A DNA stretch of 64,000 nucleotides from Rhodospirillales bacterium (GTDB lineage Bacteria > Pseudomonadota > Alphaproteobacteria > Acetobacterales > Acetobacteraceae): positions 50,506-114,505 of the forward strand of contig JANXSM010000118.1 of the NCBI GenBank assembly GCA_025352665.1, read 5' to 3'. The notes under the pieces are model-generated. The model ran no database searches. It was not told where the DNA came from and saw only the letters and a list, made by a program, of their open reading frames with translations. Shown piece after piece: positions 24,632 to 32,860 of this stretch (its first letter is position 1; the number at the start of each line of letters is the position of its first letter). The translations under genes were made by a program, and so were the position numbers.

Positions 24632-26289
24632 CAGGCGCCGGCGTCGGCGAAGGCGCGGGACAGCACGGCCTGCGCCTCACCCTGGATGTCGTGCAGATGA
24701 TCCATGCCGCGGAAGCTTTCGGCGTAGATCTTATAGACGTTTTCGGTGCCGGACGGCCGCGCGGCATACCAACCCTCGGCGCTCGATACCTTGATCCCCC
24801 CGATCGGAGCCCCGTTGCCGGGCGCCGCTGTCACCACGGAAGTCACCGCATCGCCTGCCAGAAGCTTCGCATCGAGCTGCGCCGGCGACAGTTTCTTCAG
24901 CACATCCTTCTGCGCGGGCGAGGCCGGGGCATCGATCCGCTCGTAGCAGGAGGTACCAAGCCGCTCCGTCAGCCGCCGATACCCCTCCGCCGGGTCAAAC
25001 CCGTTGCGCGCCGTCATCTCGGCGGCCAGCAGCCCCAGGATCAGCCCGTCCTTATCCGTCGTCCACACACTTCCGTCGCGCCGCAGGAAGCTGGCGCCGG
25101 CACTCTCCTCGCCGACAAAACCGAGCGAGCCATCCATCAGCCCGTCCACGAACCATTTGAAACCCACCGGCACCTCCAGCATCGGCCGACCGGCATCCTT
25201 GGCGACACGGTCGATCATCGCGCTGCTGACGATGGTCTTGCCGATGCCGGCACCCGCCCCCCAGTGCGGCCGGTTGGCGAACAGATAGGCGATCGACACC
25301 GCCAGATACGGGTTCGGCGCCAACAGCCCGCTGCCCGGGCACACGATGCCATGCCGGTCCGCATCCGTATCATTGGCAAACGCAATGTCGAAACGGTCCG
25401 CGATCGACACCAGCGAGGCCATCGCATAGCGGCTGGAGCAGTCCATGCGGATCTTGCCGTCCCAATCCACCGTCATAAAACGGAACGTCGGGTCCACAGC
25501 ATCGTTCACCACCGTCGCATCGATGCCGTAGCGCTCGATCACCCGCGGCCAGTAGTGCACGGCTGCACCGCCCAGCGGATCGATGCCGATGCGCACACCG
25601 GCGCCGCGGATCACCTCCATATCCAGCACCGTGCCGAGGTCATCGACATAGGGTGTGATGAAATCATGCGCGTGCACGCAATCCGCCTTGATGGCGCGGG
25701 AAAACGGCAGCCGCCGCACACCCTCCAGCCCCGCCTGCAGCAGCGCATTGGCGCGCGCCTGGATCACGTCGGTCACCTCGGTGCCGGCCGGCCCGCCATG
25801 CGACGGATTGTATTTGAAGCCGCCATCCTCTGGCGGATTGTGCGAGGGCGTGATCACTACCCCATCCGCCAGCCCGGATGATCGGTTGCGGTTGTAGGCC
25901 AGGATCGCGTGCGAGATCACCGGCGTCGGCGTGTAGCCCATGCCGGCATCGCGCATCGTGGTGACGCCGTTGGCCGCGAACACCTCGATCGCCGACACCA
26001 GCGCCGGTTCCGACAGCGCATGCGTGTCCATGCCGATGAACAGCGGCCCATCGATCCCCGCCTTGGCGCGGTAGTCGCAGATCGCCTGGGAGATCGCCAG
26101 GATATGCCCCTCGTTGAACGAGGACTCGGTCGCCGAGCCGCGATGGCCGGACGTGCCGAACGACACGCGCTGCGAGGCGATTCCCACATCCGGCCGGTTG
26201 GCGAAATACGCCGTCACCAGCCGCGGCACATTCACCAGCATGGTGGCGGGCACCGGCTTTCCGGCCAATTCGTGAAGCCTGGCTGACAT
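24631..26289 (-). CDS. pgm: Phosphoglucomutase (alpha-D-glucose-phosphate specific)
   Basis: The product has 552 residues from ATG 26289 (M-S-A-R-L-H-E-L-A-G), a typical length for bacterial Pgm. R-V-S-F-G-T-S-G-H-R-G near residue 42 is the N-terminal substrate loop. The phosphoserine loop reads T-P-S-H-N-P-P-E-D-G-G, the metal loop is in D-T-D-A-D-R-H-G, G-E-E-S-A-G-A-S is the sugar-binding loop, and R-P-S-G-T-E-N is the phosphate-binding loop. It interconverts glucose 1- and 6-phosphate for glycogen or exopolysaccharide metabolism. This is a housekeeping gene, unrelated to the catabolic clusters around it. Confidence 0.96.
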   Translation of the reverse strand: MSARLHELAGKPVPATMLVNVPRLVTAYFANRPDVGIASQRVSFGTSGHRGSATESSFNEGHILAISQAICDYRAKAGIDGPLFIGMDTHALSEPALVSAIEVFAANGVTTMRDAGMGYTPTPVISHAILAYNRNRSSGLADGVVITPSHNPPEDGGFKYNPSHGGPAGTEVTDVIQARANALLQAGLEGVRRLPFSRAIKADCVHAHDFITPYVDDLGTVLDMEVIRGAGVRIGIDPLGGAAVHYWPRVIERYGIDATVVNDAVDPTFRFMTVDWDGKIRMDCSSRYAMASLVSIADRFDIAFANDTDADRHGIVCPGSGLLAPNPYLAVSIAYLFANRPHWGAGAGIGKTIVSSAMIDRVAKDAGRPMLEVPVGFKWFVDGLMDGSLGFVGEESAGASFLRRDGSVWTTDKDGLILGLLAAEMTARNGFDPAEGYRRLTERLGTSCYERIDAPASPAQKDVLKKLSPAQLDAKLLAGDAVTSVVTAAPGNGAPIGGIKVSSAEGWYAARPSGTENVYKIYAESFRGMDHLHDIQGEAQAVLSRAFADAGA

Positions 26290-26458
26290 GATCCGCAATC
26301 CCCCGCCGCAATGCACTGGTTGTGTTCAACAAAGCCCGCCGCCGTCAATCGCGTTCCCACGCCGGCACGCGCCCCACTGCAAGGCATCATCTCATTTTGG
26401 TATTTGCGCAAAGCCCCCACCTGCCGAAAGCTGACGGTGTTATGGAGAAGCTTAGCCC

Positions 26459-27655
26459 ATGGTCGCCAAGGACAGTCTCGCCAAGGAAATCTTGGCCCGC
26501 GTGCTCACCGACAAGGTGCGGGAGCGACTGTTCCGCCCCACCGGCGAGGCGATCGGCCTGCCAGGTGCGGCTTACACCGACCCCGATTTCTTCCGCGCCG
26601 AGCGAGACCTCACCTTCAGCCGCAATTGGGTTTGCGCCGGTGTCGCCGGCGACCTGCCCAACCCCGGCGACCAAATCCCCTTCGAAATCGCCGGTATGCC
26701 GCTGCTGCTGGTGCATGGCAACGACGGCGTGATCCGCGCCTTCCACAACATCTGCCGCCACCGCGGCGCCCAACTGGTGGCCGCCCCCACCCAACGCGGC
26801 GTGGTGCTATGCCCCTACCACGCCTGGTCGTACGGGCTGGACGGCGCGCTGCTCCGCACCCCCAGCTTCTGCGGCCCTGGCGTCAACACGCATGACGGGT
26901 TCGACCCCTCCCACCACGGTCTGCTCGCGGTGCGCTGCGAAATGTGGGGCCCCATGATCTTCATCAACCTCGATACCGAGGCCGCTCCGCTCGCCACCCA
27001 CATCGCGCCCTTGCAGAAACGCTGGGCCGCCTACGATTTCGGTCTTCTCCGCGGCGGCGGCGGCCTGCGCTTCACGCTCGAGGCCAACTGGAAGCTCGCC
27101 ATCGAAAACTTCGTCGAGCGCTACCATTTGCCCTTCGTCCACCCCCAGCTCAACAGCATCTCCTCGGTAAAGCACACGCTGCACATCACCGACGGCGACG
27201 CCTTCGTGGGCGTCGGCAGCCGCAACTTCGCCCCGCCCCCGATCACCCCCGACCACCTGCTGCCGACTTTCCCGAACCTCGACGCCGAATCCCTCACCAA
27301 GGCCGAGTATGTCGAGCTGTTCCCCAACGTCATGATCGGCGTGCACACCAACCACGTCTACGCCTTCATCATCCAACCCATCCGCGTCGACCACACGGTG
27401 GAGCGCTTCGAATTCTTCTTCATCGGCGACGCCGCCATGACCCCGGAGCTCACCCAGGCCCGCCAGCAGATGATCGACCTCATCGCCCTCGTGAACGGCG
27501 AGGACATCGACATCGTCCAACGCCTCCACATCGGCTGCCGCTCCCCCGCCATGGACGGCAGCGTATTCTCGCCGGTGATGGAAGACACCACGCACAAGTT
27601 CCAAAAGATCGTGGTGGAACGGCTGCTGGCGGATGCGGGGATGGCGGTAGGGTAA
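26459..27655 (+). CDS. Rieske aromatic-ring-hydroxylating/choline-type oxygenase alpha subunit
   Basis: The product has 398 residues from ATG 26459 with GGAGAAG upstream. The Rieske motif is C-R-H-R-G then C-P-Y-H-A-W (about 100-123). The mononuclear iron site lies in N-W-K-L-A-I-E-N-F-V-E-R-Y-H-L-P-F-V-H. A glutamate and tyrosine in E-N-F-x-E-x-Y-H, plus the V-E-L-F-P-N segment, place it closer to carnitine/glycine-betaine oxygenases (CntA/GbcA) than to the VanA-type enzyme at 10226. No reductase gene is adjacent. The substrate may be a quaternary amine or an aromatic compound. Confidence 0.9.
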   Translation: MVAKDSLAKEILARVLTDKVRERLFRPTGEAIGLPGAAYTDPDFFRAERDLTFSRNWVCAGVAGDLPNPGDQIPFEIAGMPLLLVHGNDGVIRAFHNICRHRGAQLVAAPTQRGVVLCPYHAWSYGLDGALLRTPSFCGPGVNTHDGFDPSHHGLLAVRCEMWGPMIFINLDTEAAPLATHIAPLQKRWAAYDFGLLRGGGGLRFTLEANWKLAIENFVERYHLPFVHPQLNSISSVKHTLHITDGDAFVGVGSRNFAPPPITPDHLLPTFPNLDAESLTKAEYVELFPNVMIGVHTNHVYAFIIQPIRVDHTVERFEFFFIGDAAMTPELTQARQQMIDLIALVNGEDIDIVQRLHIGCRSPAMDGSVFSPVMEDTTHKFQKIVVERLLADAGMAVG

Positions 27656-27706
27656 CACGCGGTTTCGATAAAACCGCAGTCAGTATCACGATAGTTTGTC
27701 AAGATA

Positions 27707-27720
27707 TTACGATATCGTAA
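27707..27720. repeat. 14-bp perfect palindrome between convergent genes
   Basis: TTACGATATCGTAA is a perfect palindrome in an AT-rich 92-bp gap between the end of the Rieske oxygenase gene and the end of the minus-strand hypothetical gene. A related half, TATCACGATA, occurs about 20 bases upstream. Without a GC stem it does not look like an intrinsic terminator; a protein-binding site is possible. Confidence 0.45.
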
Positions 27721-27747
27721 CAAAATAGGCAAATGCAAGGGCGAACC

Positions 27748-28371
27748 TCAAGCGCGTGCGAAAAACCGCAACCCCCAATACGGCGCCATCCATGATCCGA
27801 CAGAGCCCGTCGCATCCGTGGTCACGGGCGATCCGGGAACCCCAGGGCGCACGATGTCATTTCCGGCGATGTCTTCCGTGAGAACCGCAGCCATATCGCC
27901 CGGCGGCACTGGTGCGGGCGTCGTGACGGGCGTCAACACATTCATCTCGAGCGCCAGCATGCGGCACAGCGGGCGCAGCAGCAGAACCAGCCGCGGCGAC
28001 GCTGCGATCAGCGCCACCATCTCCGGATCCTGCAGCACCACCCGCAACTGGCCGGCCAGCGCGGCCACCTTGTAAGGCACCGCCACCACCAGCCAGGCAT
28101 ACCCCCGCGGCAATGTCGGTCCAGCCGCCGCGGCCGCACCCCGAGGCCCACGGCGCCCCCCGCAACCATGCCCCACCCGCAGCGTTCCCGCGCGGATCGC
28201 CGCCACCAGCGCCAACACCCGCCGCTCAACGCGTCGCAGATGCCCGCAGATCAAAACAATCATCGCAACCGTCATCGTCGCCGACCGAAACTGCGCCGCC
28301 ACCACCGAATGCAATGCATCGATGACCAGCGAGAAACGGCTGGTTGCGGAAACTGGGGTGGACGTGCTCAT
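27748..28371 (-). CDS. Hypothetical protein, Acetobacteraceae-type
   Basis: The product has about 207 residues from ATG 28371 (M-S-T-S-T-P-V-S). The middle part carries L-P-R-G-Y-A-W-L-V, L-Q-D-P-E-M-V-A-L-I-A-A-S-P and L-L-R-P-L-C-R-M-L. I remember this pattern from uncharacterised proteins of Acetobacteraceae genomes, but no function is known to me. The N-terminal half has one hydrophobic stretch (M-T-V-A-M-I-V-L-I-C-G). It lies at the edge of the transposon-rich island. Confidence 0.65.
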   Translation of the reverse strand: MSTSTPVSATSRFSLVIDALHSVVAAQFRSATMTVAMIVLICGHLRRVERRVLALVAAIRAGTLRVGHGCGGRRGPRGAAAAAGPTLPRGYAWLVVAVPYKVAALAGQLRVVLQDPEMVALIAASPRLVLLLRPLCRMLALEMNVLTPVTTPAPVPPGDMAAVLTEDIAGNDIVRPGVPGSPVTTDATGSVGSWMAPYWGLRFFARA

Positions 28372-28429
28372 GGAACACAACATGAACGTTTGCGGTTTTC
28401 AGAACAATACGTAGTTCCCCGTATCCTAC

Positions 28430-28522
28430 CGGCGCCACCTGCTACGACCAATAAGCCCATTTCGTTAGGTCGGTCATCGTGATTACAGCAAAAAGCTATG
28501 TTGGATCGATGAGCCCTGAGCC
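28430..28522 (+). pseudogene. IS5-type transposase 3'-end remnant, copy A
   Basis: This stretch (G-C-C-A-C-C-T-G-C-T-A-C-G-A-C-C ... A-T-C-G-T-G-A-T-T ... C-C-T-G-A-G-C-C-T) lines up with the last 90 or so bases of the longer transposase fragment ending at 29440, including the sequence just beyond its stop. It is in the same orientation and lies about 0.9 kb upstream. The copies have diverged at many positions. Together they bracket the AT-rich membrane-protein gene. Confidence 0.7.
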
Positions 28523-28551
28523 TCGCTCGCGGTTCACGTATGATTTCTTCT

Positions 28552-29019
28552 TCAAAGAAAGAATTTTCGATGAATTATTGGGATAAAAATTAAATTGAGA
28601 TTGTGAGACAAATGAGTCAAAAAAACAAAAAAAATTGCGAGGTAGGACCCGTAAGATACTTTGATAATATCGTATTGGATCGCCATTATTATGAAAGTGG
28701 CCACAATTACAATAAGTTCTACTATTCTTCTATCTCTATGAAGCCAAGCCGCGGATAATACTACAAGTATAAATGATAATAAGTTGACATTGAGAACATA
28801 TGAACAGAAATAAAATATCGAAAATATTAATAACGTCTCAGTTATAGGTGCTACAATAAGCCTTTTAAATATTTCAAGAAAATCAATCGACGACTGTTTA
28901 GAGCATTTTGTTGTTTCTGTAACATTATTGATCTTGTCATAAGTTATAACTATTAATAAAGAAATTAACGATGTTGCTATACCTAGAATAATAGAAAATA
29001 TTGTAAGATGCAAATCCAC
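28552..29019 (-). CDS. AT-rich multi-pass membrane protein, foreign origin
   Basis: The product has 155 residues from GTG 29019, with GAGGAC just upstream. Four or five hydrophobic helices are visible (for example F-S-I-I-L-G-I-A-T-S-L-I-S-L-L-I-V). V-A-P-I-T-E-T-L-L-I-F and F-F-V-F-L-T-H-L-S-H-N-L-N-L faintly recall the Glu and His motifs of CPBP/abortive-infection membrane proteases, but the double Glu is missing, so I do not assign the family. Bases 28801-28860 are 27% G+C, far below the surroundings. It is flanked by same-orientation remnants of one transposase gene, so it was probably acquired as cargo. Confidence 0.6.
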   Translation of the reverse strand: MDLHLTIFSIILGIATSLISLLIVITYDKINNVTETTKCSKQSSIDFLEIFKRLIVAPITETLLIFSIFYFCSYVLNVNLLSFILVVLSAAWLHRDRRIVELIVIVATFIIMAIQYDIIKVSYGSYLAIFFVFLTHLSHNLNLIFIPIIHRKFFL

Positions 29020-29054
29020 GTTATGTCCTCACATAAAAATCAATAATTCCAAGC

Positions 29055-29440
29055 AGCCTGCAGTCTGCGACAGCCAAGGCCGGCCCGTTGTGCTGCTGCT
29101 CGCCGAAGGTCAAATGAGTGTTTACAAGGACGCTGCGCTGACGTCGGGTGTCCTGCCGCCTGCCAAGGAACGCATCGCTAACCGTGGCTACGACACTGAC
29201 TGGTATCGCCAGGCCCTCCATTCCGAATGCATCGTGGCCAGCATCCCTGGACGAAAGAACCGAAAGGCCCCGCTTGCCCACGACACCAAGCTCTATCGCC
29301 AGCGCCATCGCATTGAAAACATGTTCGCAAAGCTTAACGATAGGCGTCGCGTCGCCACCCGCTACGACCGATGCTCCCACATATTCATGTCGGCCATCGT
29401 GATCGAAGCAAAAATGCTATTTTGGATAAATGAGGCCTGA
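29055..29440 (+). pseudogene. IS5-family transposase, C-terminal fragment, copy B
   Basis: The fragment reads in frame from about 29055 (A-V-C-D-S-Q-G-R-P-V-V-L-L-L-A-E-G-Q) through N-R-G-Y-D-T-D-W-Y-R and S-I-P-G-R-K-N-R-K to R-Q-R-H-R-I-E-N-M-F-A-K-L-N-D-R-R-R-V-A-T-R-Y-D-R-C and the stop at 29440. This is the second half of an IS5-family DDE transposase, with the catalytic Glu in R-I-E-N. The N-terminal half is missing; the upstream side abuts the AT-rich gene. A shorter copy of the same 3' end lies at 28430-28522. Confidence 0.85.
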
Positions 29441-29540
29441 GCCTAGCCAGCTCCAAAAGCCGTGTATTGATTCGAAATCCAAGACTTTCGGAGTTTCTCA
29501 TGGACTTAATCTAATCATTATATTACGATTCCGGAGAGAG

Positions 29541-29927
29541 ATGACAGGAACTTACCCGCTAAGCTGCCGTCTCGGATATGCCCGGGTCAGCACCTACGAC
29601 CAGACGGTTGACGCGCAGCTTGACCAGCTCCGCGCAAAGGGGTGCGGCATGATTTACCGGGAGAAAGCGACCCGCGCGCCCCCCGACAGGCGCGAGCTGC
29701 AACGCATGCTCAGAGCCGTCGCCCCCGGTGACGTGGTGACGGTGACGCGGATAGACCGCCTCGCCCGTAGCAACATTGACCTGTTCGGCGCATGGAGGGT
29801 TGTCCGCGAGTGGGGCCGAATCTGGGCGGCGAGGCAAACTGGCACTGTACCAAACCCTACCCCGCGCGATGCGGAGACGGCGCTAGAGCGGCAGCGTCGC
29901 GTTAAGGAGCGTCGTGGCTATGTCTGA
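29541..29927 (+). CDS. Serine recombinase/resolvase, N-terminal catalytic domain only
   Basis: The product has 128 residues from ATG 29541 with a GGAGAGAG ribosome-binding site. G-Y-A-R-V-S-T-Y-D-Q-T-V-D-A-Q-L-D-Q-L-R contains the catalytic serine, and V-T-R-I-D-R-L-A-R-S the essential arginines. After about residue 90 the resolvase fold stops (W-R-V-V-R-E-W-G-R-I-W-A-A-R-Q) and no helix-turn-helix DNA-binding domain follows. It may be inactive or dependent on a partner. The end overlaps the next gene by eight bases, which implies joint translation. Confidence 0.8.
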   Translation: MTGTYPLSCRLGYARVSTYDQTVDAQLDQLRAKGCGMIYREKATRAPPDRRELQRMLRAVAPGDVVTVTRIDRLARSNIDLFGAWRVVREWGRIWAARQTGTVPNPTPRDAETALERQRRVKERRGYV

Positions 29928-30693
29928 CGGCCTTATAGAAGACGAGTTCACGAACCGCCCCGCCGACGACGAACTCGCGTTTTTACAGTACGAGAACATG
30001 TTCCAGGCATCGCTCGATAAACAGGTAGCGCAACTCCGCGAGGAAAGTGGCGACGGGTATTGGAACTTGTATAACCACTTTATGCAAACGTACATCAACA
30101 ACGTGATTGCTACGGTTAAGGCGCTTGACCTTCCTCTACTCGACTACTGGATAAAAAACCCTGCGGCAGCAAACGATGAAAATAACTTTAAGCAGATAAA
30201 GTTCGACGTTTACGGCATTATTATACAAATCAAAGTCACCCATTCCCGACGCCTCCGCAAAGCGTCCGTCCATCTGGAAGGCGGCCCGCGTGAAAAAATC
30301 CGTGAGCTTATCAACAAGATTAAGCTGACGATTGAGGCCATCGATATACCGCTTCCCCGCAAGGAAGCGTTGATGAGCAGGCTAAATTCGTTCGCCGCCG
30401 AGGTTGACAAAGACCGCACGAGATTTGATGCATTCGCTGAGCTGATAATTGAAGCCGCTGGCGTGGTAGGCAAAGTCGAGAGGAAGCTCCGTCCTATCCG
30501 GGCGTGGATTGATTCCATTGCGAAGCTGCTGCGAGATGCCGGTACGCTAGAGGACAGCCGCTCTCGCCTGCCCGCGCCAGACAAACGCCTTCAGGCACCA
30601 GCCAAGCAAATTGCGCCGCCCTCCAGCGAGCTTTGGGCTCCTCCGTCGCCGCCCAAAACGGGCGACGATCTAGACGACGACATACCCTTCTAG
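29920..30693 (+). CDS. Unknown island protein with SSB-like acidic C-terminal tip
   Basis: The product has 257 residues from ATG 29920 (an upstream GTG at 29914 is possible), overlapping the resolvase stop. The body is charged, mostly helical and coiled-coil-like (I-R-E-L-I-N-K-I-K-L-T-I-E-A-I-D), with no enzyme motif I recognise. A Pro-rich linker (about 210-245) ends in D-D-L-D-D-D-I-P-F (codons 30664-30690). D-D-D-I-P-F is exactly the C-terminal tip by which single-stranded-DNA-binding protein recruits repair and replication partners, yet no OB fold is apparent here. Confidence 0.75.
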   Translation: MSDGLIEDEFTNRPADDELAFLQYENMFQASLDKQVAQLREESGDGYWNLYNHFMQTYINNVIATVKALDLPLLDYWIKNPAAANDENNFKQIKFDVYGIIIQIKVTHSRRLRKASVHLEGGPREKIRELINKIKLTIEAIDIPLPRKEALMSRLNSFAAEVDKDRTRFDAFAELIIEAAGVVGKVERKLRPIRAWIDSIAKLLRDAGTLEDSRSRLPAPDKRLQAPAKQIAPPSSELWAPPSPPKTGDDLDDDIPF

Positions 30694-30697
30694 TCCT

Positions 30698-31486
30698 ATG
30701 GCTGGTGAATCAGCCATATTTTTTGGCAACGGAGCGAAGCGTCCAGACCGCTCCTACATAATCCACTATTCGTCCGAGAGCCTTTACGACGAGTGCGTCG
30801 ACCGGCTTTCTCCGCGCATCACGTCGATAGTGGTGATGCACTATGCGACCCGACAGACCGTGAGCTTCGCCCTTCACGCCGAGGCCGAAGTCCTGGGGAT
30901 CGCTAAGGACGACGTGGAAAGTAACTACGACCCGATTGAGAAAGCGCTGCTTCGGCGGTTCTACGATTTTGTGAGAGACCGCAGGGACAAGTATTGCGTT
31001 CATTGAAACATGCGGAACCTGACCTTCGGCTTTGAATATCTGGAACACAGGTATCGCTCCCTTTGTGAGGCAGAGCCGCCGAGCATCCCGGTGGAAGTGC
31101 GCATCAATCTCAGCGGGATGCTGATTGACCGGTATGGCCCGGACTATTCGCCTTCTCCGAGAATGAAAAACCTGATGCTGCTGAACGGCGAGCTGGACGT
31201 GAGATGTCTTGAAGGAGCGAAAGAAGCCGAAGCATTCAAAAACAAGGAATTTATTCGTATGCACAGCTCGACCATCAGCAAGGTCGAGTTTTTCTGCCAC
31301 GCCATAAGCCTAGCGATACGCGGAAAGATGCGCACAGATGGGAGGGGGTTCCTTGTGCGCGTTGACCGATTGCTGGAAGGCCGCTGCGCGCAGGTCATGC
31401 CTTCAAGCCGCGCCCGCCGGTCCGCATCCGTGCGGATCGATCGTGCGAGACCGTTGAGCAGGGTCAGAAAATCGAATGCGAGCTGA
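30698..31486 (+). pseudogene. Conserved mobile-element hypothetical gene split by an in-frame TGA
   Basis: The first part (102 residues; S-Y-I-I-H-Y-S-S-E-S-L-Y-D-E, Q-T-V-S-F-A-L-H) ends C-V-H-stop at TGA 31004-31006. The same frame continues at once with N-M-R-N-L-T-F-G-F-E-Y-L-E-H-R-Y. I remember an uncharacterised family of about 300 residues in which these two parts are joined by H-W-N-M-R-D, so the TGA looks like a Trp codon (TGG) changed to stop. The last 30 or so residues after V-D-R-L-L-E-G-R look like a read-through of unrelated sequence. The function of the family is not known to me. Confidence 0.65.
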
Positions 31487-31622
31487 TCCATATGTCTGAA
31501 AATATAACGCTGCTTACTGTCAGTCTACTTTCGGGAAGGTGTATTTTCGAACAGCCTTGCCAATCCGAACGCGTGGCAAACCAACCGACTCCGACCAAGC
31601 AACAACGCTTCTGAGTGACAAG

Positions 31623-31634
31623 GCATTCGAATGC
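31623..31634. promoter_or_regulatory. Palindromic operator candidate upstream of the bicupin gene
   Basis: GCATTCGAATGC is a perfect 12-bp palindrome 51 bases before the bicupin ATG. The identical palindrome occurs at 33955-33966 in front of the sugar-type ABC operon. Both sites flank a LacI-type regulator gene, and a TCGA-centred palindrome is a usual LacI-family operator form. Confidence 0.65.
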
Positions 31635-31685
31635 ATGCTAGGTTCAAACCCAACGAAAATGCCTCCGCGAAGATGGGATCCGGTG

Positions 31686-32801
31686 ATGGATTTGAGCACA
31701 AGACTGATCCGCCGCAGCGACATGGTCGCCTGCAAGATCGCCTTCATCGATTGCAAAATGCCAGGTTCGACCCTGAAGGAGAACTACTCGCTCATCGGCG
31801 CCGGCGTCACCCAGTCGGCCGACCAGGTGGTCAACATCACCGAGCCGCATGGCTTCAGCCTCGGCGCCGCCGCCATGCCGCCTGGCACCACCAACAATCT
31901 GCACGTTCACTACACGGCCGAAGTCTTCATGGTCTACAGCGGCACCTGGGTGTTCCGCTGGGGTGCCGACGGGAACGATGGCGAGATCACCGGCGGCCCG
32001 GGCGACGTCGTCAGTGTCCCCACCTGGATCTTTCGCGGCTTCAGCAATATCGGCACCGACGACGGCTGGATCTTCACCGCACTGGGGGGCGACGACACCG
32101 GCGGCATCATCTGGCACCCCTCCATTCTCAGCCAGGCCGCCGAGCATGGGATGTTCCTGACGCGGGACAACATGCTGGTCGACACCACCGCCGGCATGCC
32201 CCGGCCGGGCGAGGCGGAGCTGCTGCAGCCGATCGATCGCCCCACCGTCGAAAGCCTGCGTCGCTACACGCCCGAACAGATGCGCCGCCGTGTGGTGACC
32301 ATGGCCGAGCGCGCCTGGACGAACCATCCCCTGCTCGACAGCGTGCTGCCCGGCCACGCCAGCCAGATGGCGCCGGTGATCGGCCACGGCATGAGCGAAG
32401 ACCTCGAGCAGGCTCCCAAAATTACCAATCCGCACGGATTTTCGATGGAATGGCTGCGCATCGCACCGGGCCAGCAGGTCGGCCCGTTTCTGCTCGCCGA
32501 AAAGATGGTGCTGATGGTCTTCGCAGGCACGATGGAAGTGGGCATCGGCAATGCGGTGCCGCTGCGCGCCGATGCCAAGGAAGTCGTGTCCGTGCCGGCC
32601 GAAAGCTGGCGCTTCGTCCGCAGTGTGGGCGAAGTGGCACTGGAAGTTGCCGTCGTCATTTCGGGCGACCACAAGAAACATCCCGTCTGGGCCGAAAACA
32701 TCGTGACGCAGGCCGCCGCCGCCGGTGTGGCGCTGGACCATTCCGGCTATGTCGCCCGCCTGCGGCTGCTGCCGCTCGAGGTGCAGCACGCCCTGGCGTA
32801 A
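31686..32801 (+). CDS. Bicupin protein (quercetinase-like)
   Basis: The product has 371 residues from ATG 31686 (M-D-L-S-T-R-L-I-R-R). The first cupin has the metal motif G-T-T-N-N-L-H-V-H-Y-T-A-E-V-F-M-V-Y-S-G and then P-T-W-I-F-R-G-F-S-N, where Arg replaces the usual last His. The second cupin (about 230-340; M-E-W-L-R-I-A-P-G-Q-Q-V-G-P-F-L-L) has lost the H-x-H pair. One metal site is therefore likely. It precedes a LacI regulator and carries a palindrome shared with the ABC operon downstream, so it probably acts on the compound that importer takes up. Confidence 0.85.
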   Translation: MDLSTRLIRRSDMVACKIAFIDCKMPGSTLKENYSLIGAGVTQSADQVVNITEPHGFSLGAAAMPPGTTNNLHVHYTAEVFMVYSGTWVFRWGADGNDGEITGGPGDVVSVPTWIFRGFSNIGTDDGWIFTALGGDDTGGIIWHPSILSQAAEHGMFLTRDNMLVDTTAGMPRPGEAELLQPIDRPTVESLRRYTPEQMRRRVVTMAERAWTNHPLLDSVLPGHASQMAPVIGHGMSEDLEQAPKITNPHGFSMEWLRIAPGQQVGPFLLAEKMVLMVFAGTMEVGIGNAVPLRADAKEVVSVPAESWRFVRSVGEVALEVAVVISGDHKKHPVWAENIVTQAAAAGVALDHSGYVARLRLLPLEVQHALA

Positions 32802-32842
32802 CGGTTGAACCCCCGCGCCAGACGTGACAGATCTGATTCGAA

Positions 32843-32854
32843 CCGAACATTCGG
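32843..32854. promoter_or_regulatory. Imperfect palindrome before the LacI-type regulator gene
   Basis: CCGAA-CA-TTCGG lies 6 bases upstream of the regulator ATG and follows ATTCGAA at 32836-32842. It shares the ATTCG half with the perfect GCATTCGAATGC sites on both sides of the gene. It could mediate autoregulation; the match is only partial. Confidence 0.4.
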
Positions 32855-32860
32855 AGCCTG

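Noticed and set aside
21302..24700. A plus-strand open frame of 1132 codons across the ssu-like genes
   Set aside because: It is antisense to four well-supported genes, Arg/Gly/Ala-rich, and exists only because high GC removes stop codons.
28552..29019. Firm assignment as a CPBP-family protease or abortive-infection protein
   Set aside because: The Glu-Glu motif is not present and the His motif is only loosely similar.
31144..31491. A minus-strand frame starting M-D-Q-L-A-F-D-F-L-T-L-L-N-G-L-A
   Set aside because: The beginning looks protein-like, but the frame is antisense to the broken island gene and soon loses character; it may be a short remnant at the island edge.
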